Source: a virus
Reading direction: 5' to 3' (one strand)
Length of the DNA: 64,000 nucleotides
Virus record (IMG/VR): IMGVR_UViG_3300037297_000066
Span: 124,001 to 188,000 of that record
The translations under genes and the position numbers were made by a program. Positions 32,449 through 40,642 of the stretch are shown here, piece by piece. Position 1 is the stretch's first letter, and each line of letters opens with the position of its first letter. The notes under the pieces were generated by a model, which saw only the letters and a list, made by a program, of their open reading frames with translations, did no database searches and was not told the DNA's origin.

Positions 32449-32829
32449 TCAGTCCCGGTTCAGCAAGTCCGCTAACTGTTGAGCTCTGCCTAGATCATTC
32501 ACCAAGCCTCTCATGTACCTGAAGTGGCCCTGAGCAGCTTTGTTCAAGGCCGCCTTCCAGGTTCGGATGGGCTTCGAATAACGTCCTCTCCCCACTTCGG
32601 CAAGCCATGTCCTAGGACAAGCCTTCAAGCCCTTCACCAAGGAATCGTGAGACAGGACAGAAACCGCCCCAATGCTGAAGCCCCCTGGTAACCTGCCTTT
32701 GGGTCGATACCTAAGGTGCCCGTCAAACTGAGAGAACCAGAGCGTGAACCCTCTCCACTGAACCCACTCGGGATACTTTTCCCCGGTTTGCTTGACAGTG
32801 ATTTGCTTAGGCTGAGCTGGTTTCTTCAT
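32449..32829 (-). CDS. WRG-family protein, first gene of its operon
   Basis: ATG 32829 has GGTGGAGG about 6 nt upstream and a class B promoter (32866-32875) ahead. The 126-residue product contains YPEWVQWRGFTLWF, the WRG signature, then a beta sheet, and a helical end with WKAALNKAAQGHFRYMRGLV. The same layout (WRG near the start, later AL..AL..H..R) is found at 37970, 41762 and 43687, each also first after a promoter. Function unknown. Confidence 0.6.
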   Translation of the reverse strand: MKKPAQPKQITVKQTGEKYPEWVQWRGFTLWFSQFDGHLRYRPKGRLPGGFSIGAVSVLSHDSLVKGLKACPRTWLAEVGRGRYSKPIRTWKAALNKAAQGHFRYMRGLVNDLGRAQQLADLLNRD

Positions 32830-32865
32830 GAGGGCCTCCACCGGAATTCGGGCACAAGACACCCT

Positions 32866-32875
32866 ACTATACACC
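32866..32875 (-). promoter_or_regulatory. Class B promoter (GGTGTATAGT)
   Basis: Starts the leftward operon 32829 onward. It lies about 20 nt past the stop of the previous operon's last gene. Confidence 0.6.
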
Positions 32876-32895
32876 AATCGAGCAGGTTCTAGGGC

Positions 32896-33285
32896 CTACT
32901 CCTTTCGAGGAACCCAGTACTGGCGCACCCCCGCTATCACCAAGGTAGAGAGGATGTCTCCAAAGAACTCCAGCGGCCGTGTCCGAAATGCCTTTTGCCT
33001 AACTTCGTCTTCCTTCGCAGCTCGCCAGACTACCTCTTCTACAGTCAGCAAATGCTCATGTCTAGCATGACTCTTGTACTCAAGAATTCCCCACAACCCC
33101 TCTACAAAACAAGGAGGGACTGTCAACCCTTCCTTCATGTAGGTACCGATTTGGGATCCTCCCTCCCACAACCCAATGAGCTCGAAGAGGATGCTGTCGT
33201 AAAACTCCCCCAACGAAAGGAAACCCTCTTTGACAGAGCCTTCCCCAAACACTCCTGAAGGACAGACTATCTTTGATGCGCCCAT
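32896..33285 (-). CDS. FxEGS member, C-terminal half only
   Basis: ATG 33285 gives a 129-residue protein that begins almost at box 2 (MGASKIVCPSGVFGEGSVKE). Box 3 is SQIGTYM and box 5 ILSTLVIAGVR; box 4 is weak. It is the reverse case to the N-terminal-half copies and the last gene of the operon that starts at 35711. Confidence 0.6.
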   Translation of the reverse strand: MGASKIVCPSGVFGEGSVKEGFLSLGEFYDSILFELIGLWEGGSQIGTYMKEGLTVPPCFVEGLWGILEYKSHARHEHLLTVEEVVWRAAKEDEVRQKAFRTRPLEFFGDILSTLVIAGVRQYWVPRKE

Positions 33286-33839
33286 GACGATGCCTCGTAC
33301 CTGCCTTCCTCTACGTAAGCTCGGATAACGTCGGTGATCTCTTGCTGACTGAAGTCCCATCCCCACTGGCTCCGAAACTCCCGTTCGAACTCCGAAGTAC
33401 GAAGCGGGTGGCTCTCCGCCAAATGGGCGTACTCAGAACCAATCCAATGAGGATCCGTACCAACAACCCACCCCTGGCCAGAGAGGTACGCCCCTAGTTC
33501 TTCCCCCTCATCCTGGAAGTGCTCCCTCACAGCCTTGACCAAGGCTTTCAAACGCTCGAACTCAAACACCGAAAGACTGAAGGGGCTTTCAAAGCTAGCC
33601 CTACTCACCGTTCGGCTAAGTCTCAGAATGTGTGCTGCCAACTCAACAGGCCAGGGACATAGCCGACGACTAGCAGGACTCCCCTCCTTCGTGCGAAACA
33701 CAGCGATTTCCTCACCCCCATCATTTTCCACCACTTCGATGGTGTAGGTGATAGAGAGATCATCTCCTTGAAGAGACAGATACCGAGCATTCTCCCGAAT
33801 GGAAACGGTAGGAGGGGTGTTGACTTCGACCCATCTCAC
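33267..33839 (-). CDS. FxEGS member, box 2 degraded
   Basis: GTG 33839 overlaps the previous stop (GTGA). In this 190-residue copy box 1 is WPVELAAHILRL and box 2 has decayed to FSLSVF. Box 3 is EELGAYL, box 4 WIGSEYA and box 5 QQEITDVIRAYV. Confidence 0.65.
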   Translation of the reverse strand: MRWVEVNTPPTVSIRENARYLSLQGDDLSITYTIEVVENDGGEEIAVFRTKEGSPASRRLCPWPVELAAHILRLSRTVSRASFESPFSLSVFEFERLKALVKAVREHFQDEGEELGAYLSGQGWVVGTDPHWIGSEYAHLAESHPLRTSEFEREFRSQWGWDFSQQEITDVIRAYVEEGRYEASSWAHQR

Positions 33840-34423
33840 CGCCGCACCTCTCGTCGAATCCATTGGATGATGGTCTGCGTGATAGTGTTTTGAGAGTGCC
33901 GGCGGCCCCACATGATTCGAAGACGGATCTCGTCGGGACTTGCCAGCTGAGGGTCATCCTGAAGCATATTCAGGTAGCGATCTTCATCCCATTCATTCTC
34001 CTCTGGTCCAACAAGCTCTCCAGCAGCACGCATGTAGCCTAACTGTCTCCCGTTTTCAAACCAAGAAGCTACCAACTGTTCCAGGTCCTCTTGGGAGTTG
34101 TCCAGAGACCCCCACACCGACAACCTGTCAAAACAACCAGCTGGAACCCTGGTCTTGACGGACCCTGGAGCCACGAAAGGAAGCCCTGCCACCCTACACA
34201 CCTCGGGCAACAAGCTGAGGGGCCAAGACCCGTAGCTAATCTCTCCCGAGTCATGGTAGTTGAAGACAGCGACCTTGGGGCCTTCTTCCTTCTCAGGAGG
34301 CCGGAGAACCTCCACCACGTAGCAAGGACCCTTCCCTTCCCAAGAGAAGGTGTGCACCTCCTGAGGAGGGTTCGCTGGAAAGAAGGGCAGTCCTTCGGGG
34401 TTGGACACCTTGACCCAGGCCAT
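33836..34423 (-). CDS. FxEGS member, full length
   Basis: ATG 34423 overlaps the previous stop (TAATG). The 195-residue product starts MAWVKVSNP. Box 1 is WPLSLLPEVCRV, box 2 FDRLSV, box 3 RQLGYMR, box 4 WDEDRYL and box 5 QNTITQTIIQWIRRE. Confidence 0.65.
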   Translation of the reverse strand: MAWVKVSNPEGLPFFPANPPQEVHTFSWEGKGPCYVVEVLRPPEKEEGPKVAVFNYHDSGEISYGSWPLSLLPEVCRVAGLPFVAPGSVKTRVPAGCFDRLSVWGSLDNSQEDLEQLVASWFENGRQLGYMRAAGELVGPEENEWDEDRYLNMLQDDPQLASPDEIRLRIMWGRRHSQNTITQTIIQWIRREVRR

Positions 34424-35007
34424 TATCGGGATCCCAACCCTCGCAAGTGATTCTCTACCATCTGGGTGATCCAGACCTGTTGCTCCCCAGTTCTCGCCCC
34501 AGAAGCAAAGCGGAAAGTCTGTTCTCCTGGAGACAACTCCTCCGGAGTATGCCTCAAGACCATCAAATAGCCCTGCCAAGACCAGCTAACGCCACCAGGA
34601 ACGAAAAACGTAGGGTCATTTCCTTGGATATTCCTGAAGGAGCCGAAACGAATACCTTCCCCTACCGCTTGCATGAAGTCTACGTACAGTGACTCTCTTT
34701 CTTCTTCTTCAGGATCCTGAACAACCACCTCATCGAAAGGCCCCGGAGGGAGACCCATCTTCCCTTCTTCTCCAACCAGCTGGTGGTAACGTCCTAGAGC
34801 TTCCAAGACCGTGGGTACGATGGAAAGAGGCCAGTGCCTGAACGGTATGCGCCCAGGAAGGGAGACCGCAACCGTGACAGGTTCCTCATCCGAAGCAGGC
34901 TCTTTTACTCCGATACGAACCTCGTACTCGCAGCTCTCAGTGTCGTCTTCGCAAATCTCGAAGAGCCAATCGTCCACTTCCAACTGGTATTCCTTCAAGA
35001 TCCTCAT
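34423..35007 (-). CDS. FxEGS member
   Basis: The 194-residue product MRILKEYQL is very acidic in its first half. Box 1 is WPLSIVPTVLEAL, box 2 FDEVVV, box 3 IRFGSFR and box 4 WSWQGYL. Box 5 is changed to QVWITQMVENHLR. Confidence 0.65.
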   Translation of the reverse strand: MRILKEYQLEVDDWLFEICEDDTESCEYEVRIGVKEPASDEEPVTVAVSLPGRIPFRHWPLSIVPTVLEALGRYHQLVGEEGKMGLPPGPFDEVVVQDPEEEERESLYVDFMQAVGEGIRFGSFRNIQGNDPTFFVPGGVSWSWQGYLMVLRHTPEELSPGEQTFRFASGARTGEQQVWITQMVENHLRGLGSR

Positions 35008-35711
35008 ACCTGCCTCGGGTGAGTTGGGTAAGTCCCCTCCGACTCTCGGTCCCGGACCACCCGCAATACAGCATGGGTGATTTGCCTATCATTGAACCAG
35101 GGCTGACACCTACGTCGGAACTCCACATCCGAAGGAGCCAAGGTGTAGCCAGGAGCCTCGCCTTCACCAGGTGGTTGTCCAAGTGCCCAGTAGATATCCG
35201 GGTCCCAACGCCCATCCCCTGGAAGGAAAGACCGGTTCTCTGAGAAGTACCTTCCTATCCGCAATCCAAGACCCTGATCTAGGTCCTCTCTCACCCGGTT
35301 GCGCAATGCTTCAAGAGTTGGACGAGTGAGCTGCCAAAAAGGAGCCGGGTCAGAAGACTCATTGGTAGAAGCAGTCCCCCTCAAAAACCCAGGAGGACCC
35401 CACCGAACCTCGTGAGGGTCCACCACAGAGTCATCAGGAAAGTTGCTCAACTTTGCAGGTCGAACGAATATAGAAGACTGGAACCGGCTCAAAGCCTCCA
35501 TGATGAAGGGAGCCAGCTCCAAAGGTAGTGCAAACAGGATCTCCTGGGCCCCGTCCACCTTGGTCTCGTAGACCTGCAGGTGGGCCCTACGGTAAGCCTG
35601 CGTATGCCTGATGCAGATCTCGTAATACGGAGGAACCCCCTGCTCCTCTCCTACCCGAACCACAAAACAGTTGGGATCTGTATCCGTGTAATGAAGAAGC
35701 CTCAGAGGCAT
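35004..35711 (-). CDS. FxEGS member, first gene of its operon
   Basis: ATG 35711 is 9 nt from TATAGT of a class B promoter, so the TTG/ATG choices upstream are rejected. The 235-residue product starts MPLRLLHYT. Box 1 is LPLELAPFIMEAL, box 2 FPDDSV, box 3 LRIGRYF, box 4 WDPDIYW and box 5 DRQITHAVLRVVRDRE. This operon has no WRG gene in front. Confidence 0.68.
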   Translation of the reverse strand: MPLRLLHYTDTDPNCFVVRVGEEQGVPPYYEICIRHTQAYRRAHLQVYETKVDGAQEILFALPLELAPFIMEALSRFQSSIFVRPAKLSNFPDDSVVDPHEVRWGPPGFLRGTASTNESSDPAPFWQLTRPTLEALRNRVREDLDQGLGLRIGRYFSENRSFLPGDGRWDPDIYWALGQPPGEGEAPGYTLAPSDVEFRRRCQPWFNDRQITHAVLRVVRDRESEGTYPTHPRQV

Positions 35712-35720
35712 ACCAACACA

Positions 35721-35730
35721 ACTATACACC
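35721..35730 (-). promoter_or_regulatory. Class B promoter (GGTGTATAGT)
   Basis: Perfect motif, 9 nt before ATG 35711 and 6 nt past the stop of the 27-codon gene upstream. Confidence 0.65.
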
Positions 35731-35735
35731 AGTCA

Positions 35736-35819
35736 CTAGACCCCCCACTTAATCGAGCCGTCCTCAAAGACTCCCACCGGACGAATGACCGAATCCTTTG
35801 CGAGCCTTTCGTAGGCCAT
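35736..35819 (-). CDS. 27-residue peptide holding only FxEGS box 2
   Basis: ATG 35819 follows the stop of gene 35820 with no gap and opens 27 codons: a short helix, then GVFEDGSIKWGV. That is the family's box 2 with nothing else of the family. It is either a remnant of a deleted paralog or a real mini-protein; the exact stop-start junction and an intact frame favour expression. Confidence 0.45.
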   Translation of the reverse strand: MAYERLAKDSVIRPVGVFEDGSIKWGV

Positions 35820-36398
35820 CTACCGAAACCCCCTCTGGAACCTTCTCAAACCCTCTGTGATGGCATCGGTAATCTCCCCCCAAACGAACCCGGCTCCCTC
35901 TTGCTCTGTGCGGAAAGCGTACTCGGCGCTACACAAAGATCCTCTGGTGAAGCGCGCTCTTCCCACATAGTTCTCCACTTCCCACTCTGTGTTTTGCGGT
36001 GTGATCAATCGGCGGGCCGGTGGTTCAACAGACAAATCAACGTAGTAGGATCCTAAAGGGACTCCTCGCTCAAGCTCCCGAAACACCCGATCCACCAAGC
36101 CTGCAAAAGGATTTTGCTCCTCCATCCAATCCTTGACGGAACCCTCTCGAAAGGGACTCTCTATCGTTTCTTGCTTGCACAAAGCCAGAGCTTTCAAGAT
36201 GGCAGGTAGAAGCTCTAAGGGCACCCCCGCAGGATCTAGATAAGCCCTTTCGGATTCCTGTTCTTCGTAAACCTTGTAGCGACCGGCCTCTTTCGTGACT
36301 AGCACAAGAAACCGAGGGAACTTCTGATTTTCCTTCTGCAACCTGAACCCGAAGACTCGGTCAGAAGTCTCGTAAGGAATAGTCTGCCACTCAGCCAT
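35820..36398 (-). CDS. FxEGS member, full length
   Basis: ATG 36398 overlaps the previous stop (TAATG). The 192-residue product starts MAEWQTIPY. Box 1 is VPLELLPAILKAL, box 2 FREGSV, box 3 VPLGSYY, box 4 WEVENYV and box 5 WGEITDAITEGLRRF. A good reference sequence for the family. Confidence 0.72.
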   Translation of the reverse strand: MAEWQTIPYETSDRVFGFRLQKENQKFPRFLVLVTKEAGRYKVYEEQESERAYLDPAGVPLELLPAILKALALCKQETIESPFREGSVKDWMEEQNPFAGLVDRVFRELERGVPLGSYYVDLSVEPPARRLITPQNTEWEVENYVGRARFTRGSLCSAEYAFRTEQEGAGFVWGEITDAITEGLRRFQRGFR

Positions 36399-36996
36399 TA
36401 CGCCATTCCTGAACGGCTCGTTCTGCCGCCTGCCTGTTGACCCAGGCTCGGCCTCGAATGCGAGCCTCTTCAAGGTCTCTCAGGACAGTCTGAATGGCCT
36501 GCGTGATCTCGTACCTTCCAAAATAGTCGGCCTCTGCCGAACGAAAAGAGCGCTCTTCTAAGCTCAATCTGGCAGGAGTCAAGGTGGCCTGAACGTACTC
36601 CTCAGATCGCCACCGGGAGTCCAACACCCCGATCATGGTTCGAAGATCCAAGTCATAGTAGCTACCGAGATCTCCTCCCATTCGAAGACTACCCCGAATA
36701 CGATCCAACAGGTCTTCTTCTGGGTTCCCCTCCATAGGGTCCCAGACACTGTCTTTGTCAAAGACGCTCCTGTATTGCGGACGGTGATCCAGCAGTGCCT
36801 TGCCTTTCATGACAAAGGGCAGTAGGTCCGTAGGTAAGTATTGGAAGGTTTGCCAGAACTGGTCAGCTGACGTCCGATAAGAAGCTCTGACGTCCCCCTC
36901 AATGAAGGCAATCTGGTAACAAGGGAAACGGTCCTTCCCTTCCGCTACCTCCACAATGAACTCGGGAGACCTGTCCAGAACTTCAACGATCTTCAC
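36391..36996 (-). CDS. FxEGS member, full length
   Basis: GTG 36996 overlaps the previous stop. In the 201-residue product box 1 is LPTDLLPFVMKG, box 2 FDKDSV, box 3 GDLGSYY, box 4 WRSEEYV and box 5 RYEITQAIQTVLRDLE. A basic extension follows box 5. Confidence 0.7.
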   Translation of the reverse strand: MKIVEVLDRSPEFIVEVAEGKDRFPCYQIAFIEGDVRASYRTSADQFWQTFQYLPTDLLPFVMKGKALLDHRPQYRSVFDKDSVWDPMEGNPEEDLLDRIRGSLRMGGDLGSYYDLDLRTMIGVLDSRWRSEEYVQATLTPARLSLEERSFRSAEADYFGRYEITQAIQTVLRDLEEARIRGRAWVNRQAAERAVQEWRNG

Positions 36997-37496
36997 AGAA
37001 CCTCCTCAGCACGATGATGCCTATCTGCCACAGCCTGAGTCAGCAGCTCTCGCTGGTCTCCGCTCAAGGTGTCTCGAAGGACAGCCTCCTCCAACCTGAT
37101 GAAAGGACGTCCATGAAAGAGCGCCTGTCGATACCCCGCTAGGTTCCAGTTAGCATCTGTGGGCCCTCGCCATCCACTGTCGCTGTCCCGATACTCCCCC
37201 ACCCTTCCCTCTTGCAGCATCTGGTAGATCTCAGAAGCTATGCGTGAAGCATCAGGAGCCGTCACAGAGCCTTCCTCGAAGTTCGTAGGAATGACGCATG
37301 CGTCGGACCGCAAACTCACCCCTTCCAGGATCAAAGGGAGAAGATCCCTGGAAAAAGCAGCTTTCAACGAATCGTTGGGAAACCTACGAATTTCAACACA
37401 ATCATCGAAAACGTAGAGATTGCAGACGGGGCGCCCTCTTTTTTCCACGAGCACCCGCACGCAATCAGCCAGTTTCTCTGTCTTCCGGATCCGCAT
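36993..37496 (-). CDS. FxEGS member, compact
   Basis: With 167 residues (MRIRKTEKL) the N-terminal sheet is shortened. Box 1 is FSRDLLPLILEGV, box 2 FEEGSV, box 3 GRVGEYR, box 4 WNLAGYR and box 5 QRELLTQAVADRHHR. Confidence 0.68.
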   Translation of the reverse strand: MRIRKTEKLADCVRVLVEKRGRPVCNLYVFDDCVEIRRFPNDSLKAAFSRDLLPLILEGVSLRSDACVIPTNFEEGSVTAPDASRIASEIYQMLQEGRVGEYRDSDSGWRGPTDANWNLAGYRQALFHGRPFIRLEEAVLRDTLSGDQRELLTQAVADRHHRAEEVL

Positions 37497-37500
37497 GGTT

Positions 37501-37722
37501 CTAGTGCAGATTGGGGTTCTTCAAAGAGCCCTGCTTGGGGTGGCATTGACTACCCCCAGGTAGCAACTCCTGATCTGGCCATTCGCTGATCACAGCGACA
37601 GGATCGTTACAGTGGTTGCAGATGACCACTAACTCCTGGTTCTCGTTGATGCCAAGCGAGAAGTTGCTCTTCTCACACGTCTTGCAACTCACGAAAAGGT
37701 GAGGAGCTTTGATTATTTTCAC
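37501..37722 (-). CDS. Small zinc-ribbon protein inside FxEGS operon
   Basis: GTG 37722 overlaps the previous stop. The 73-residue product contains FVSCKTCEKSNFSLG and, about 20 residues later, VICNHCNDPVAV, a classic CxxC/CxxC ribbon. It has no FxEGS box and sits between the operon's first genes and its paralogs. Confidence 0.6.
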   Translation of the reverse strand: MKIIKAPHLFVSCKTCEKSNFSLGINENQELVVICNHCNDPVAVISEWPDQELLPGGSQCHPKQGSLKNPNLH

Positions 37723-37970
37723 TGACACGTAGCACCTTCTTTGGCTAGCTTTCTACCCATGCAGTAGTCTGCCTCTGAGGCACACGGCTGCAAGACCTTG
37801 AATGGGAAGGGCCTCCCTGTGGCTCGTGCGTAGATCTTAACGCAATCGGAACACCAGGAATCGGGATAGAAGACAGGTTCCCCTACCCACCGACCCCCTT
37901 CCCCTAAGCCTTGAACACCACAGAAGGTAGTGCCTTGAGGACTCGTCAACAGATGGTAGATCTGACTCAT
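37719..37970 (-). CDS. Small Cys-rich protein
   Basis: The 83-residue product, MSQIYHLLTSPQGTTFCG, has SWCSDCVKIYAR in the middle and single Cys near both ends, suggesting one metal site. It is second in the operon, after the WRG gene, overlapping it by one base. Confidence 0.55.
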   Translation of the reverse strand: MSQIYHLLTSPQGTTFCGVQGLGEGGRWVGEPVFYPDSWCSDCVKIYARATGRPFPFKVLQPCASEADYCMGRKLAKEGATCQ

Positions 37971-38284
37971 TACACATCTCTACCCTGTATCAACCAGTCT
38001 GTCACCTTTCGAGCCTTGGCTACGCTCTCTTCAAGCTCCTGAAGACGTTCCAAGTGACGTTCCAAAGCGAAGTCCAGAGCTACCAAAGGGCTCTCAAAAG
38101 AAGGGCTACTTCCGTACCCGACCCTAGCCGTCCACTCTAGGGGTCTGGCGAGACCATGGATTGTAGAGATGACGTAGATACGAAACTCGGGATGGTTGTC
38201 CTGCTTATCCCAACAATAGGTCCAGTCCCCTTGATGGAGGAACTTGCACCCTCGCCACTCCAAGGTGTCAGGGACAGACGGCAT
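37970..38284 (-). CDS. WRG-family protein, first gene of its operon
   Basis: ATG 38284 lies 6 nt after TATGGT of the class B promoter, so the transcript is leaderless. The 104-residue product begins MPSVPDTLEWRGCKFLHQGD and ends with LVALDFALERHLERLQELEE, the same layout as the other WRG genes. Confidence 0.62.
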   Translation of the reverse strand: MPSVPDTLEWRGCKFLHQGDWTYCWDKQDNHPEFRIYVISTIHGLARPLEWTARVGYGSSPSFESPLVALDFALERHLERLQELEESVAKARKVTDWLIQGRDV

Positions 38285-38290
38285 GACCTC

Positions 38291-38300
38291 ACCATACACC
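38291..38300 (-). promoter_or_regulatory. Class B promoter (GGTGTATGGT)
   Basis: Starts the operon 38284-35736. It lies 11 nt past the stop of the preceding operon. Confidence 0.62.
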
Positions 38301-38311
38301 GACCCGAGAGC

Positions 38312-39070
38312 CTAAGGGGATCTCAACCTAGCCCTAGCCAGATGAAAGATCTCCGGCCCCATGTAATTGGGCTCGATACCCCCATCAGCCCAGATGGCTT
38401 GCAAGGTAGCGGCTACGTCGATGATGGCATGGGTGAGAGATCGATCCAGAAGAGGGTTCGTGGCACACTCCAAACGATGCCGCAGCACACGCTCACTCTG
38501 GGACAAGGTGGAGTAGTCTTCTGAAACTCGGGTTTGTTGTTCATACCGGTCGGCATCCCAGTACTGGTTGTTCATGAGCAGGTACTGACCATCCTGGTAG
38601 TAGCTACCTAGCTCGTAACGCCCTCGATTTTCCATGAAGTCTAGAACCACATCCATTATCGACTGGTTCTCCTGAATGGGTTCGGGCTCCCCTTCTCTTA
38701 CGTCCGAAAAGGGCGTGGAAAGGTCCTCCAAGAAAACCTTCTGAATGCCTGACTCTGGACACGTCAGAGGTGTCTCCAGCTTTAGACTAGCCTTCTGCAA
38801 GGTAGCCAGCAGTGGCCCCTGCAAGTTGAAGGGCCAAAAGTCTGACTCTACATACGTCTGCTCTACCCTATCCCAGTGGTGTATCATCACAACACACGGG
38901 TCATCCATTCCTGGTAGGGCCCGTCCATAGAGTTTGACTTCAATCCTGCAACGAGAGCCAGGCCCGAGCCAAAGGTACTCTCGAAAGAAGACACGGACCT
39001 TGACGGGTTCGTCAGCGTCCCAGTCTTCGAACCGGGTTATAAGGCCCTCGGCTATAACCGTCCAATCCAT
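38312..39070 (-). CDS. FxEGS member, long
   Basis: At 252 residues (MDWTVIAEG) this copy has an extended N-terminal sheet. Box 1 is WPFNLQGPLLATL, and box 2 has drifted to FSDVREGE. Box 3 is YELGSYY, box 4 WDADRYE and box 5 DRSLTHAIIDVAATL. A C-terminal tail follows. It ends the operon started at 42067. Confidence 0.66.
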   Translation of the reverse strand: MDWTVIAEGLITRFEDWDADEPVKVRVFFREYLWLGPGSRCRIEVKLYGRALPGMDDPCVVMIHHWDRVEQTYVESDFWPFNLQGPLLATLQKASLKLETPLTCPESGIQKVFLEDLSTPFSDVREGEPEPIQENQSIMDVVLDFMENRGRYELGSYYQDGQYLLMNNQYWDADRYEQQTRVSEDYSTLSQSERVLRHRLECATNPLLDRSLTHAIIDVAATLQAIWADGGIEPNYMGPEIFHLARARLRSP

Positions 39071-39609
39071 CACGCCTCCCCCGGAGGATTACTGTAACCT
39101 CCATAGGCATGGTACCGGGCCACCATCTCAGTGACATCTTCTACAGACACTCCCAAGGCCGCAAGGAGTGACCGCAAAGGCACTTCAGAGCTCCTGAGAT
39201 ACACCTCTGTTGGTTGAGGGATCAAGCTTGTAGCGACTACACGCCGATAGACCTCGACCTCCCATTCGGCGTTCTGAGCAGGAACAATCCAAAGATCCCC
39301 TACGGGCCTGTAGGCACCCAGGCCGCCCGAGCGGATCAAGTCGGTAACGATGGTTTCCAGGTTGTCGTATTGGAGGTACGTACCAGGCGTGACTGAAACC
39401 TCTTCAAAGACTGACTCGACACAAACTTTCGAGTCCGCCTCAGCCAAGACCTTACGCAACTCAGCAAGCCACCCTTTAGGACCTGGCTGCTTTCCGAAGC
39501 TAGCCTGAAGAAGCTGAGAGATTTGATAGGCCGTCTCAGTATGCCCAGCGACCACATAGTGAAGCATATCGGACAACAAGTCCAAGGTACCCTTCCGATT
39601 GAGAGTCAT
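39070..39609 (-). CDS. FxEGS member with swapped helical N-terminus
   Basis: The first ~80 of 179 residues are helical (DLLSDMLHYVVAGHTETAYQ), unlike the beta sheet of most copies but like gene 42628. The rest is standard: box 2 FEEVSV, box 3 GGLGAYR, box 4 WEVEVYR, and box 5 VEDVTEMVARYHAY. Confidence 0.65.
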   Translation of the reverse strand: MTLNRKGTLDLLSDMLHYVVAGHTETAYQISQLLQASFGKQPGPKGWLAELRKVLAEADSKVCVESVFEEVSVTPGTYLQYDNLETIVTDLIRSGGLGAYRPVGDLWIVPAQNAEWEVEVYRRVVATSLIPQPTEVYLRSSEVPLRSLLAALGVSVEDVTEMVARYHAYGGYSNPPGEA

Positions 39610-40133
39610 CTAGGGCCCCTCCTGATCGATGCCACGTGAATGATAGCCTGGGTGATCTCTTCCTGGGTGTAGTTCTCTCCCCAACACTCTCGGAAAGTCT
39701 TTTCCTGCTCACTGAGCTCTTGCAGGTCGTTCGCAAAGTAGATCTCAGGATCCCACCCAGCCACGCTCGTGTTGTAGATGACCCCTGCTGCCACATAGTC
39801 CCCAAAAGCAGCCCCGTTATGCATGGCCGCTTGCACAACACGCTCCAAAGGACTCAGTTTGACAGGGCATGCAACGGTGCTTTCACCGAACACGCTGTTG
39901 ACCCGAAGCTTGCCCGTCTTCGGCTGCTGACCCCAGATGACGTAAGCCAGAACGTCATTGGGTACGTTGTAAAGCGTCTCAAACGACCACTCTCCCCCTT
40001 CCTCGTCTTGGACCCAAACCACGACATCTCTAGTGGTGTTCTGCCTCTGAAACCTGTAACGAGGCCATCCCCCATCCTGGGAAACCAGTCGGCCAGGAAG
40101 AGGGTTGTCGTCAGAAAGGTCGATCCAAACCAT
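39606..40133 (-). CDS. FxEGS member
   Basis: ATG 40133 is chosen over ATG 40151 because TACTAT lies 6 nt before it. The 175-residue product starts MVWIDLSDD and has GGWPRYRF. Box 1 is VPNDVLAYVIWG, box 2 FGESTV, box 3 AAFGDYV, box 4 WDPEIYF and box 5 QEEITQAIIHVASIRR. Confidence 0.67.
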   Translation of the reverse strand: MVWIDLSDDNPLPGRLVSQDGGWPRYRFQRQNTTRDVVVWVQDEEGGEWSFETLYNVPNDVLAYVIWGQQPKTGKLRVNSVFGESTVACPVKLSPLERVVQAAMHNGAAFGDYVAAGVIYNTSVAGWDPEIYFANDLQELSEQEKTFRECWGENYTQEEITQAIIHVASIRRGPR

Positions 40134-40139
40134 CGACGA

Positions 40140-40149
40140 ATAGTACACC
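40140..40149 (-). promoter_or_regulatory. Possible internal class B promoter (GGTGTACTAT)
   Basis: Lies inside the operon, 6 nt before ATG 40133. It would give a leaderless internal transcript. Confidence 0.4.
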
Positions 40150-40153
40150 ATGG

Positions 40154-40642
40154 CTAGCTCAGGGTCAGACTGTAGAGCCCCCGTGGACTCTTCGGATCGT
40201 AGAAAGAGGAGCCTTGAGGGAGCACCTGGGGGTCCCATTGTCGGATCGGATACCCCAGATCGAACAAGGGCCCTTGAATCGACCCAGTAGCCTGAAGCAT
40301 CAAAGCTAACCTCTGAAGGCCCTTCAACCGGCCAGATGACCTGAACCAGGAAACCAGCCGATCATGCTCCCGAGCTAGCATCCTTCGGTAATCGGCCAGC
40401 GAAGAGCCGTCAGGGGGCACTGAAGACCGTTTTGGAGAGGGTCCGCTCCCCAGCCTCGCTGCTTCCAAAGCCGCATCAGGAGCCACCCTCGTGGCAACCT
40501 TGACGGCATAGCTGGGACGGTAGACCCCCGAGACTTTGACTCCCGTGATCTCGACCGAATCGACTATGAAGCCCGTTGCCAGGGCCACCATTGCCAGGCC
40601 CGCCAACTCAGTCGCACAAGTAGCCGCCATCCGATCGCTCAT
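40154..40642 (-). CDS. Unknown protein within the FxEGS array
   Basis: ATG 40642 overlaps the previous stop. The 162-residue product has an Ala-rich, hydrophobic N-terminal part (GLAMVALATGFIVDSVEITG) and no FxEGS box. The C-terminal half is basic and helical (YRRMLAREHDRLVSWF). It shares its operon with paralogs on both sides. The hydrophobic segment could be membrane-associated. Confidence 0.5.
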   Translation of the reverse strand: MSDRMAATCATELAGLAMVALATGFIVDSVEITGVKVSGVYRPSYAVKVATRVAPDAALEAARLGSGPSPKRSSVPPDGSSLADYRRMLAREHDRLVSWFRSSGRLKGLQRLALMLQATGSIQGPLFDLGYPIRQWDPQVLPQGSSFYDPKSPRGLYSLTLS

